Source: Caldilineaceae bacterium (GTDB lineage: Bacteria; Chloroflexota; Anaerolineae; Caldilineales; Caldilineaceae). Taken from it: a stretch of 22,927 nt of DNA. Below the pieces are notes generated by a model. That model did not search any database, had not been told where the DNA came from, and saw only the letters and a list, made by a program, of their open reading frames with translations. Where the stretch lies: the NCBI GenBank assembly GCA_015494005.1, contig WGCB01000738.1, positions 1-22,927 of the forward strand. Direction: 5' to 3'. The translations under genes were made by a program, and so were the position numbers. This document shows positions 16,023 through 22,927 of the stretch, one piece after another (within the stretch, counting starts at the first letter, position 1; every line of letters starts with the position of its first letter).

Positions 16023-16436
16023 ATGAAACGCATCCTCTTCCTGCTCTTCTGGATCGCGGGCATCCTCTTCCCCGCGGCCTGGTTCGTTCGCTTCTCCGCC
16101 AGGGGAGAAGCGATCTTCAACACCCTCTTCGGCCCGGCCTGGATGCACGTGGCCATGCACTCGTTTCTCTACGGCGTGCTGGCCGCGGTGCTCCTCACCA
16201 GCCTTTTCCCCAGAGCCAACCTGCGTCCCAGCTGGCAGGGCGTCGCGCGGATCCTGGGGCTGATCCTGGCCGTGGCCCTGCTTCAGGAGGGCATCCAGCT
16301 GCTCAGCCAGCAGCGAGCGCCCGGGGGCGACGAGCTCTTCGACCTGGGTGTGGACCTGGCCGGCGCCGGGCTGGGCATGGCCCTGGTCCGCCGCTTCCTG
16401 GCCAGGGCCCAGGAGCCAGGGGCGGAGCCCGGCTGA
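16023..16436 (+). CDS. VanZ-like family membrane protein
   Basis: A 137-residue protein with about four membrane helices (3-22, 42-60, 74-88, 107-122). The segment LLQEGIQLLSQQRAPGGDELFDLGVDLAGAGLG (86-118, given in part) carries the VanZ-type pattern of E89, Q92, R98, D103 and D107 followed by a D/N-x-x-G-x-x-x-G helix. VanZ proteins give low-level teicoplanin resistance in enterococci, but most family members, probably including this one, have no known role. Start chosen at ATG 16023, with gggagg 5 bases upstream. A longer frame upstream is not supported by codon pattern or ribosome site. Confidence 0.75.
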   Translation: MKRILFLLFWIAGILFPAAWFVRFSARGEAIFNTLFGPAWMHVAMHSFLYGVLAAVLLTSLFPRANLRPSWQGVARILGLILAVALLQEGIQLLSQQRAPGGDELFDLGVDLAGAGLGMALVRRFLARAQEPGAEPG

Positions 16437-16699
16437 GGCAGGGAGGCGCGCCTACAGGCGCCGCTGGGAGCCCCGGCATCCCCCAGACATTTTCGCCGCA
16501 TAGCCCGTGCCGCGTCCAATCTGGCAACCCAGGGCAGCGCGGCCTGGCGCCATGCCGGATCCGCACACGAATCCGCTCCTCGTTGCCCCGGCTCCGGCAT
16601 GCGTGCTATACTGGACACGCTCAAGCGGTCGTAAACCCCCTGCCTCGGTGACCGTTCGAGTGCAACTGTCGAGAGCGCCTGCACCCCTGCACCCATGCC
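16437..16699 (+). promoter_or_regulatory. Gap containing the predicted promoter of the M1 peptidase operon
   Basis: Within this gene-free stretch, TTGCCC (16583-16588), an 18-base spacer and TATACT (16607-16612) form a promoter about 90 bases ahead of the peptidase start. GGCGCGCC with a following ggcgcc at 16446-16463 can pair but has no T-run. I see no tRNA or riboswitch. Confidence 0.55.
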
Positions 16700-18316
16700 A
16701 TGAAGCCTTTGCGTCCCTGGCTCCCACACCCCAATCCACGCCTGTTCCGAGCCGTCCGGCTGGCCCTGCTCTGGAGCCTGCCCCTGTGGGTGGGCGTCCT
16801 GGCCGCGGCCTGCGTGATGGCGGAGCCGCCACCCCCACCGGATCCCTACGCCCGCTACCGGCCCGCCATGAAGCCCACCACCCAGGCCCAGCTGGATGAC
16901 CTGGGCCCTGTGCCTCGCTACGATCTGACCATCACCCTGGACCCGGAACTGACCCAGCTGCGCGGCAGCGGCTCCATCCTGGTCCCCAACACCAGCGCGG
17001 ACCCCTGGACCTACGTGGTCTTTCGCCTCTACCCCTCCCTGGAGCAGTACGGGGGCGAGCTGGCCCTGACCAGCGTGACCGTGGACGGCGAGACGGCCAC
17101 CTTCTCCTACCTGGCCCAGGGCAGCGCAGCCCGCATCGACCTGCCGGTGGCCCTCCTCCCGGATCAGGAAGCCCGCATCGACCTGAGCTGGACCCTGGCC
17201 ATCCCAAACTGGGACGAGGACCTCCCCCAGGCCTACCGGCTCTTCGGCTTGAGCCAGGGCATGCTGAACCTGCCCCTCTTCTATCCCTCCCTGGCCGTCT
17301 ACCAGGAGGGGCCGGTCCTGGGCAGCGGGCGCTGGTGGCTGGATCAAGGGACGGTGCGGGGGGACGCGGCCTTCAACCTGGCCTCCCTCTTCGTGGTGAC
17401 GGCCACCCTGCCCAGCGATCTGGTCCCTGTGACCAGCGGCACCCTGGTCACCAGCACCCTGGTCACCGACGCCGAGACCGGGGCGAGCCAGTCCCGGCAC
17501 GTCTGGGTCACCGGGCCCAACCGGGAGTTCACCATCCTGGCCAGCCCCGAGTACCAGAGCGCCTCCACCGAGGCCTACGGCACCCGGGTTGTCTCCTACT
17601 GGCTGCCGGGCCAGGAGGCCAACGGCCGGCGGGCTCTCCAGTACGCGGCCACGGCCCTGCGGGTCTTCAGCGACAAGTTCGGTCCCTACCCCTACCGGGA
17701 CCTGCGGGTGGCCGCCGCGCCCCTCTCCTTCCGGGGCATGGAGTATCCCCAGCTTCTGGAGCTAGGGGTGGGGCTCTACGGCCGCTACCAGGACGAGCTG
17801 GAGCTGCGCACGGTCCACGAGGTGGCCCACGAGTGGTGGTACCTCCAGGTCCACAACGACCCGGTGAATTTCCCCTGGATCGACGAGGGGCTGGCCGAGT
17901 ACTCCACCAAGATCTACTACGATGCCCTGGGAGGCACGGCCACGGCTCGGCGGCTCCAGGTGCAGCGCTGGCAGAACGTGATCACCGCCCTGCAGGCCCG
18001 AGGCGGGGACGCCCCCCTGAACCTGCCGGTGATGGGCTACGCCAGCAGCAGCCAGTACGAGGCGGTGGTCTACGGCAAGGGCGCCCTCTTCTACGACGCC
18101 CTGCGCCAGGGGCTGGGCGATGTGACCTTCGAGAAATTCCTCCAGGAATACGTGCAGGACTACCGCTACCAGATCGTGGGCCCAGAGGACATCCTGAAGC
18201 TGGCGCGCAAGTTCAACCCCACCGTGGTGGATCGCCTCTACCAGGAATGGATCGGGGATCTGCCTGAACTCTCCGCGCCAGAGCCCACCGCCACACCCCC
18301 AGGAGATGGCAGTTGA
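16700..18316 (+). CDS. M1 family zinc metallopeptidase, probable lipoprotein
   Basis: A 538-residue aminopeptidase-like protein. The N-terminus has a hydrophobic segment (20-37) ending in LAAAC with C38, a plausible lipobox, then a proline-rich linker. The beta-sandwich domain of M1 enzymes follows. The catalytic part has GMEYP (346-350, equal to the GAMEN exopeptidase motif) and HEVAHEWW (373-380), with the third zinc ligand E396 exactly 18 residues after H377 in WIDEGLAEY. It lacks the large C-terminal HEAT domain of full-length aminopeptidase N. It probably trims peptides at the outer face of the membrane. No clear ribosome site precedes the ATG. The stop overlaps the crcB start. Confidence 0.87.
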   Translation: MKPLRPWLPHPNPRLFRAVRLALLWSLPLWVGVLAAACVMAEPPPPPDPYARYRPAMKPTTQAQLDDLGPVPRYDLTITLDPELTQLRGSGSILVPNTSADPWTYVVFRLYPSLEQYGGELALTSVTVDGETATFSYLAQGSAARIDLPVALLPDQEARIDLSWTLAIPNWDEDLPQAYRLFGLSQGMLNLPLFYPSLAVYQEGPVLGSGRWWLDQGTVRGDAAFNLASLFVVTATLPSDLVPVTSGTLVTSTLVTDAETGASQSRHVWVTGPNREFTILASPEYQSASTEAYGTRVVSYWLPGQEANGRRALQYAATALRVFSDKFGPYPYRDLRVAAAPLSFRGMEYPQLLELGVGLYGRYQDELELRTVHEVAHEWWYLQVHNDPVNFPWIDEGLAEYSTKIYYDALGGTATARRLQVQRWQNVITALQARGGDAPLNLPVMGYASSSQYEAVVYGKGALFYDALRQGLGDVTFEKFLQEYVQDYRYQIVGPEDILKLARKFNPTVVDRLYQEWIGDLPELSAPEPTATPPGDGS

Positions 18317-18687
18317 ACCGGTTTCTGCTGGTGGCCCTGGGCGCTGCACTGGGAGCCAACGCCCGCTACCTGGTGGGGCTCTGGGCCGGCCGACTGAGCG
18401 CCACCTTCCCCTACGGCACCTTCCTGGTCAACGTGACCGGCAGCCTGCTCCTGGGCTTCCTCCTCACGCTGGCCACTGGCCGCCTGAACCTGAGCCCAGA
18501 ATGGCGGTTGGTCCTGGCCGTGGGCTTCTTCGGCTCCTACACCACCTTCTCCTCCTACGCGGTGGAGAGCCTGGCCCTCTTCCGGGAAGGCAGCCTCTGG
18601 CTGGGGCTGGCCAACGTCCTGGGCAACAACCTGGTGGGGCTGCTCTTCGCCCTCCTGGGAGTTCTCCTGGCCCAGCAGCTCCGTTGA
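18313..18687 (+). CDS. crcB: Fluoride channel CrcB/FluC
   Basis: A 124-residue four-helix membrane protein of normal length. GAALGANARYLVG (10-22), GTFLVNVTGSLLLGF (35-49) and GFFGSYTTFSSYAVES (71-86) are the family signatures; G74 and T77 fit the central sodium site and F79 and Y82 the fluoride track. It forms antiparallel dimers that export fluoride. The start is TTG at 18313, inside the peptidase stop (TTGA overlap), with aggag 7 bases upstream. It is followed after 13 bases by the DUF190-CBS gene. I found no fluoride riboswitch upstream. Confidence 0.92.
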   Translation: MNRFLLVALGAALGANARYLVGLWAGRLSATFPYGTFLVNVTGSLLLGFLLTLATGRLNLSPEWRLVLAVGFFGSYTTFSSYAVESLALFREGSLWLGLANVLGNNLVGLLFALLGVLLAQQLR

Positions 18688-18700
18688 AAGGAGACGCTCC

Positions 18701-20005
18701 GTGCAGATCCAAGGCAAGGCCCTGCGGGTTTCCATCTACATCGGCGAGTCCGACCAGCACCGGGGCAAGCCCCTCTACATGGCCCTGCTGGAGTTCCTGC
18801 GCAAGGAAGGGGCCTCCGGCGCCACGGTGACCCGAGGCCTGGCCGGTTTCGGGGCCCACAGCCGCATCCACACCGCCACCATCGTCACCCTCTCCACGGA
18901 CCTGCCGGTGAAGCTGGAGTGGGTGGACCTGCCCGAGCGGGTGGAGCGGCTCCTGCCCCAGGTGCGGCGCATGGTGGACGACGGGCTCATCACCCTGGAG
19001 GAGGTGCGGGTGATCCAGTACGCGCCCGGCCGCCAGGAGGATCCCCTGGACCAGCCAGTGAGTCAGGTCATGCGCCGGGAGGTGACCACCGTCTCCCCGG
19101 AGACACCTGTAGACCAGCTGGTGACCCTACTCCTGAAGCGCGGGCATCGCAGCCTGCCCGTGGTGGACGCCCAGGGCCATCTGCTGGGCATCATCACCGA
19201 CGGGGATCTCCTGCGCCGGGCCGGCCTGGCCGCTCGGCTGGATCTGCTGGGCTCCCTCACCCCGGAGACGCTCCAGGCGCAACTGGACGCCCTGCGCCGC
19301 CAGGGGCTCACCGCCCAGGAGATCATGACCCGGGAGGTGGTCCGGGCCCAGGCCCAGGAGCCGGTGCGGGCCGCGGCCCAGCGCATGGCCCGCCATCACC
19401 TGAAGCGACTGCCCGTGGTGGACCATGAGGGGCGGCTGGTGGGGCTGATCAGCCGGGTGGACGTGCTCCGGGCTGTGGAGCATCACCAGCCTCTGGGGGA
19501 AGTCCAGGCCATCCCGCCTCGCCAGGGGCAGACCGTGGCCGACCTCATGCGCCGGGACGTGCCCACGGTGGGGCCGGACGCCAGCCTGGAGGAGATCATC
19601 CGCACCCTGGAGCAGAGCGCCCAGCGCCGGGTGGTGGTCACGGACCCGGAGGGCCACGTCCTGGGCATCATCACCGACGGGGATCTCCTGCGCCGCAGCG
19701 GGGAGGCGGTCCGTCCAGGGCTGCTGCGCCGGCTCGCTGGCCTGTTCACCAGCCGGGGAGAGCCGTCCACGCCCCTGCCGCCCAGCCACGAGACCGCGGC
19801 CCAGCTCATGAGTGCCCCGGCCATCACTGTCACGCCGGAGACGCCCCTGGAAGAGGCCCTGGGGCTCATGCTCCGGCACGGCATCAAGCGGCTGCCCGTG
19901 GTGGACCGCGAGGGGCGACTGCTGGGCCTGCTGGGCCGGGGCAGCCTCCTCCAGGGGCTCCTTCCCGAGGAAGATGCGGAGCGGCCAGAGTCTCCCGCCC
20001 CCTGA
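18701..20005 (+). CDS. DUF190 protein fused to four CBS domains
   Basis: A 434-residue cytoplasmic protein. The N-terminal DUF190 domain (about 1-108), a PII-like fold, shows RVSIYIGESDQHRGKPLY and GASGATVTRGLAGFG. Four CBS modules follow: about 119-175, 203-260, 276-333 and 363-420, each with an M-x-x-x-V/P-x-T-V start and a LPVVD-x-x-G or equivalent strand. CBS pairs usually bind adenine nucleotides. The start is GTG at 18701 with aaggaga upstream, 13 bases after crcB. DUF190 genes often lie next to crcB, so a role in controlling fluoride export is likely but unproven. CBS1 and CBS3 share an exact 35-base stretch, a sign of internal duplication. Confidence 0.87.
   Translation: MQIQGKALRVSIYIGESDQHRGKPLYMALLEFLRKEGASGATVTRGLAGFGAHSRIHTATIVTLSTDLPVKLEWVDLPERVERLLPQVRRMVDDGLITLEEVRVIQYAPGRQEDPLDQPVSQVMRREVTTVSPETPVDQLVTLLLKRGHRSLPVVDAQGHLLGIITDGDLLRRAGLAARLDLLGSLTPETLQAQLDALRRQGLTAQEIMTREVVRAQAQEPVRAAAQRMARHHLKRLPVVDHEGRLVGLISRVDVLRAVEHHQPLGEVQAIPPRQGQTVADLMRRDVPTVGPDASLEEIIRTLEQSAQRRVVVTDPEGHVLGIITDGDLLRRSGEAVRPGLLRRLAGLFTSRGEPSTPLPPSHETAAQLMSAPAITVTPETPLEEALGLMLRHGIKRLPVVDREGRLLGLLGRGSLLQGLLPEEDAERPESPAP
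19184..19218 (+). repeat. Exact 35-base direct repeat within the DUF190-CBS gene (partner at 19661-19695)
   Basis: Both copies encode the same LGIITDGDLLRR segment, in CBS1 and CBS3. The spacing is 477 bases, a multiple of three. Confidence 0.85.
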
Positions 20006-20060
20006 GCGCCCCTGCCTTTTCAAGAAACCTGCCCCTTCAAACACAGCAAGCCCGCCACAG

Positions 20061-20091
20061 AAAGAGGCCGCCTCGTTGACGAGACGGCCTC
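20061..20091 (-). terminator. Intrinsic terminator of the SH3 lipoprotein gene
   Basis: On the - strand a 13-bp stem (20091-20079 with 20076-20064, one G-U pair) is followed by TTTCTG. The G-U pair is a mismatch on the + strand and no T-run follows there, so the element serves the - strand gene that ends at 20118. Confidence 0.65.
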
Positions 20092-20117
20092 CACTGCTTG
20101 CGTTGTCCCCCGCGAGG

Positions 20118-21524
20118 CTACTCCTCGACGGGGTCGAAGGTCACGTAGTCGGCGGAGACCCAGGTCTCCCCTTCCAGGCGCGGAATGACCAGCTTGACCC
20201 ACTTGCCGTCGGAGCTCATCTCCAGGGCGGTGAAGCGCTGGCCGTCCAGGACGTAGCCCACGATGGGCGCATCCAGGGAGGGGGCGCTGCGCACCCGCAG
20301 CCGGGGGCCGCCGGTGGTCACCGTGACGATGCCCAAGGGCTCGTTGGTGGGCACGCCGGACAGGTCCCCTTCCACCTTCACGAACTCTGCGTCCACCCAG
20401 GCCGGACCCTCCACGCCGGGGATCTTGAGCTGCAGCCAGGCGTTGTCCGGCGTGCGCCCCACGATGGGATAGCGCTCGCCTTCCTTGACGCCCGCCACCA
20501 CCGGCGCATCCATCTCTGGAGCCAGGCGCACCCGCAGGGAGCGGGTTGCCACCACAGCCACCGGGCCCTCCATGGCCGCTTCCTCGGCCGGAGCGGCCTC
20601 CTCAGCGGGGGCCTCAGCAGCCGGGGCTTCCTCCATGGCTGCCTCGGGCAGGCCGCCGGTCACCTGGAAGGCCGGGGCCAGGGGAGCGCCGTCCACGATC
20701 ACCGGCACGTCCGGGCCCGGGAACTCGTAGCGGTTGGGCTCGCCCTCGTCCAGATGCAGCATGGCGTAGAGGGTCTCCGTGGCCTGGCTGGGATCGATGG
20801 GCACCACCACGTCCGTGTTCGTCCCTTCCCAGACCGGGGCATGGCCGATGACCGGGCCGAAGGAGCCATCCTTGTCCGCGTGGATCACGATCCAACCCTT
20901 CTGAGGCGTGACCACTTTCTTCACCACCACCGCGCTGTGGACGATGGGCTGATCCTCCACCTCCACCACGGCCACAGGCGCGGCCTCCTCCATGGCCGCC
21001 TCTTCTTCCTTGGCCGGGGCCTCTGCAGCCATCTCCTCACCCGGAGCCGTCACAGGCAGAGCCGCCAGGTCCGCGTCGGTCTGGATGAACTCCGCGGCCA
21101 CCCAGCCGGTGGTCTCCACGTCCGGCACCTGGATCTGAAGCCAGGTGCCATCGCCGTTGCGGCCCAGGATGGTCACTTCCGTGCCCTCCCGCAAGCCGGC
21201 CACCACCTCGGTGTCGGTGCCGGGGCCCTTCCGCACCCGCAAGGAGCGGGCTGTGACCACACCTTTGGCGCCCATGGCGGCTTCACCGGCCATGGCTTCG
21301 CCTTCCTCGGCCTGCCCGGACTCGCTGGCTTCCTTCTCGGCCATGGCCGCTTCCTGCTGCTCCAGGGCCTGGGCGGTGGCCACCACCGCTGGATTGGGCG
21401 TCCCCGTGGGGACAGGCGTCAGGAGCAGGGTGACGTCACCTTGAAAAGGATAGCAGCCAGCAAAAATGAGAAGCGACAGGATAAGGCTTGCTCCCACAAA
21501 AAGCGCTGAATATCGTTTGGACAT
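20118..21524 (-). CDS. SH3/DUF7282 lipoprotein
   Basis: A 468-residue exported protein. A signal peptide with FAGC puts the lipidated cysteine at C24. A T/P-rich and A/E-rich linker leads to a first bacterial SH3 domain (about 91-149), an Ala/Glu linker, a DUF7282-like beta domain (about 190-285, with GWIVIHADKDG and TLYAMLHLDEGE), another A/E-rich linker and two more SH3 domains (about 325-385 and 400-464). Bacterial SH3 domains usually bind cell-wall or other surface ligands; here they may simply be adhesive. The ATG at 21524 is set by gaggagg 6 bases upstream; the longer frame to 21608 has no signal peptide at its start. No catalytic domain is present. Confidence 0.83.
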   Translation of the reverse strand: MSKRYSALFVGASLILSLLIFAGCYPFQGDVTLLLTPVPTGTPNPAVVATAQALEQQEAAMAEKEASESGQAEEGEAMAGEAAMGAKGVVTARSLRVRKGPGTDTEVVAGLREGTEVTILGRNGDGTWLQIQVPDVETTGWVAAEFIQTDADLAALPVTAPGEEMAAEAPAKEEEAAMEEAAPVAVVEVEDQPIVHSAVVVKKVVTPQKGWIVIHADKDGSFGPVIGHAPVWEGTNTDVVVPIDPSQATETLYAMLHLDEGEPNRYEFPGPDVPVIVDGAPLAPAFQVTGGLPEAAMEEAPAAEAPAEEAAPAEEAAMEGPVAVVATRSLRVRLAPEMDAPVVAGVKEGERYPIVGRTPDNAWLQLKIPGVEGPAWVDAEFVKVEGDLSGVPTNEPLGIVTVTTGGPRLRVRSAPSLDAPIVGYVLDGQRFTALEMSSDGKWVKLVIPRLEGETWVSADYVTFDPVEE

Positions 21525-21671
21525 ACACTTCCTCCTCGCGTTTGGATCGGATCCTGCCAATTCCTCGGTGGAGCACAGGCAGTGATGGATGGGGCAGTCG
21601 ATTGGCAACCGTTTCGCAGACAGGTGGCGGATAATTGGCGGGGGAATGGGCCTTCAGGAATGTTCCCCTTA

Positions 21672-21700
21672 ATTATCGCATGGGTGGAAAGAGTTGGCAA
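21672..21700 (-). promoter_or_regulatory. Predicted promoter of the SH3 lipoprotein gene
   Basis: Read on the - strand: TTGCCA (21700-21695), a 17-base spacer and GATAAT (21677-21672). The leader would be about 140 bases long. Confidence 0.6.
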
Positions 21701-21730
21701 ATGGGGATGGAAAATTATCCGGCTCCGGCC

Positions 21731-22876
21731 TCAGCGCTGAAGGGCCTTGCGGAAGAGCAGGAGATCCGAGGCAGCCAGGACACCGCTCCACCAGACCCCG
21801 GCCAGGTAGGCCACCCCACCCAGGAGGAGGCGCAGGGGCCAGGCCAGAGGCGCCAGGGAGGCCACCGCCAGGGCCACGCCAGCCGCCAGGAGCAGGGCAA
21901 GGAAGGGACGCCCTTCACCCAGGGGCGCCCGGATGCCGCGCAGGAGAAGCAGGCCGGTCACCATGCTCACGGCGATGGCGCCGGTCATGGCGGCCGCCGC
22001 GCCCAGGGCCTGGCCGGTCCGCACCAGGGGCGGCAGGAGCAGCACCAAGGCCAGCAGATGGGCGCCCACGATGAAGAGGCTCTGGCCAGGCAGCCGCTCC
22101 ACCAGGAGCAGGTTCACCGCGTAGGTGCTGATAAAGAAGAGGGGCGCGGTCCAGATCAGCACCCGGAAGACGGGCACCGAGGCCTGGTAGCCCTCCGCGG
22201 AGAAGAGCAGGGCCAGGATGCCGTCCCCGGTGGCTGCGCCCAGGGCCGCCGCGGGCAGGAGCAGCATCAGCCCGTAGCGCAGCCCCAGGACAGCCAGACG
22301 CCGGTACTGTTCCGGGGCCTGGTGACGCAGCCGGCTCAGGGTGGGGTAGAGGGCCTGCCAGAAAGTCTGGCTCAAGATGATGAGTACCCGCACCACCAGG
22401 TAGGCCGCGCTGTAGATGCCGGTGATGGCCTCCCCGGCCAGCACGCTCAGGAGCAGGATGTCCAGGCGCTGGAGGAGCACGTTGGCCAGGGTCAGCCCGT
22501 AGAAGGGGGCGGCCCGGCCCAGGAGCTCCCGCAGATCCCTGGCCAGGGCGGCCAGGCGTCGTCCCGGCCCGTCCCCACTGAGGAGGCGGCTGCGGCGCAG
22601 CAGTGCCAGGCAGAGGGCGGCGGAGACGCTCTGGGTGACCACCATCACCCCGGCCAGGTGCACCACCGTGCCCCCTCGCCACAGGACCAGCAGGCTCAGG
22701 ACCAGGATCAGGCTGTTGACGGTCATCTCCACGCCCATGACCAGCTCCATCCGCTCCCCGGCCTGGAAGATGGTCTCGCTCACCGAGGTGACCGCAAAAA
22801 GGGGCAGGGAGGCGCCGATGATCACCAGGGCCAGACGGGTGGTGGGCTGGTAGGGCAGGAGCAGGGTCAACCCCAC
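21731..22876 (-). CDS. Polysaccharide flippase (Wzx/MATE-like), 5' end missing
   Basis: About 381 residues of a multi-helix membrane protein with more than ten hydrophobic segments. The pattern of helices with AAPFYGLTLANVLLQRLDILLLS, GIYSAAYLVVRVLIILSQTFW (in part) and YPTLSRL fits oligosaccharide flippases of the MOP exporter superfamily, which move lipid-linked glycans across the membrane. The N-terminal helices are absent. The GTG at 22876 is not a true start: it lies at the junction where the window turns into an inverted copy of bases 22715-22766. Beyond it the frame reads a histidine-rich non-membrane sequence. The true gene continues off the window. Confidence 0.8.
   Translation of the reverse strand: MGLTLLLPYQPTTRLALVIIGASLPLFAVTSVSETIFQAGERMELVMGVEMTVNSLILVLSLLVLWRGGTVVHLAGVMVVTQSVSAALCLALLRRSRLLSGDGPGRRLAALARDLRELLGRAAPFYGLTLANVLLQRLDILLLSVLAGEAITGIYSAAYLVVRVLIILSQTFWQALYPTLSRLRHQAPEQYRRLAVLGLRYGLMLLLPAAALGAATGDGILALLFSAEGYQASVPVFRVLIWTAPLFFISTYAVNLLLVERLPGQSLFIVGAHLLALVLLLPPLVRTGQALGAAAAMTGAIAVSMVTGLLLLRGIRAPLGEGRPFLALLLAAGVALAVASLAPLAWPLRLLLGGVAYLAGVWWSGVLAASDLLLFRKALQR
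22715..22766. repeat. Internal arm of a perfect 52-bp inverted repeat
   Basis: Its exact reverse complement is bases 22876-22927. This arm is in frame in the flippase gene (QAGERMELVMGVEMTVN) and is therefore the native copy. Confidence 0.95.
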
Positions 22877-22927
22877 CAGGCCGGGGAGCGGATGGAGCTG
22901 GTCATGGGCGTGGAGATGACCGTCAAC
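22876..22927. repeat. Terminal arm of the inverted repeat; probable assembly or amplification fold-back
   Basis: Exact reverse complement of 22715-22766, spaced by 109 bases, running to the last base of the window. It breaks the flippase reading sense, so it is probably not genomic at this place. Confidence 0.85.

Noticed and set aside
16437..16582. tRNA or small RNA gene in the gap after the vanZ-like gene
   Set aside because: No TTCGA-type T-loop or cloverleaf stems could be drawn, only general GC-rich pairing.
18301..18330. ggagatggcagttgaacc resembles the first part of a fluoride riboswitch before crcB
   Set aside because: The conserved later part with the pseudoknot and the GATGACTCC-type segment is missing, and the stretch includes the peptidase 3' end and the crcB start itself.
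22876..22927. Extension of the flippase gene to the window edge
   Set aside because: The frame is open but the encoded sequence is the wrong-strand reading of an inverted copy of bases 22715-22766 and not a flippase sequence.

Overview
The window is a high-GC bacterial fragment (for example 42 of 60 bases are G or C at 6001-6060), most likely from a Chloroflexota bacterium of the Caldilineae/Anaerolineae type. This rests on the transposase tail, the F420 biosynthesis genes, lipoproteins with SH3 and DUF7282 domains, and the general gene style; it is inference, not a phylogenetic result. Both ends look like assembly boundaries. The left edge cuts an insertion-sequence transposase, and the last 52 bases are an exact inverted copy of bases 22715-22766.

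Layout, left to right. (1) Positions 2-3177, + strand: a transposase tail, an LsrF-like class I aldolase, a zinc alcohol dehydrogenase and a xanthine phosphoribosyltransferase (xpt). A terminator-like hairpin lies between the aldolase and the dehydrogenase. xpt has its own promoter, a strong leader hairpin and a clear terminator. (2) Positions 3213-10460, - strand: a long co-directional run of DUF3891 protein, a fused FAD/2Fe-2S subunit and a molybdopterin subunit of a xanthine-dehydrogenase-family hydroxylase, a small membrane protein, a low-GC DUF4160/DUF2442 pair, an eight-helix membrane protein and a nitrilase-family amidase. (3) Positions 10624-14195: an F420 region. A luciferase-like oxidoreductase faces left; a stand-alone FbiB-C-terminal-type nitroreductase, cofD and cofC face right from a shared divergent promoter region. 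(4) Positions 14177-14716: a membrane-anchored Cas4-like nuclease on the - strand whose 3' end overlaps cofC; no CRISPR array is present. (5) Positions 14894-16436: a double-VOC protein with a promoter/operator and terminator, then a VanZ-like membrane protein. (6) Positions 16700-20005: an M1 metallopeptidase lipoprotein, the fluoride channel CrcB, and a DUF190 protein fused to four CBS domains, with overlapping or close spacing that indicates an operon. (7) Positions 20118-22876, - strand: an SH3/DUF7282 lipoprotein and a flippase whose 5' end is lost at the right edge.

How the genes fit together. The F420 block supplies a plausible PEP-type route: CofC makes the guanylyl donor, CofD builds dehydro-F420-0, and the nitroreductase reduces it. 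The divergent luciferase-like enzyme is a plausible F420 user. The molybdenum hydroxylase keeps the two residues that mark purine hydroxylases, and xpt lies in the same window, so purine salvage and oxidation may both be represented; this link is inferred. The crcB-DUF190-CBS operon suggests a fluoride channel linked to a nucleotide-sensing regulator.

No clearly new multi-gene defence system is visible. The most unusual items are the membrane-anchored Cas4-like nuclease, the DUF190-4xCBS protein beside crcB, the stand-alone dehydro-F420-0 reductase, the xpt leader hairpin, and the fold-back at the right edge.
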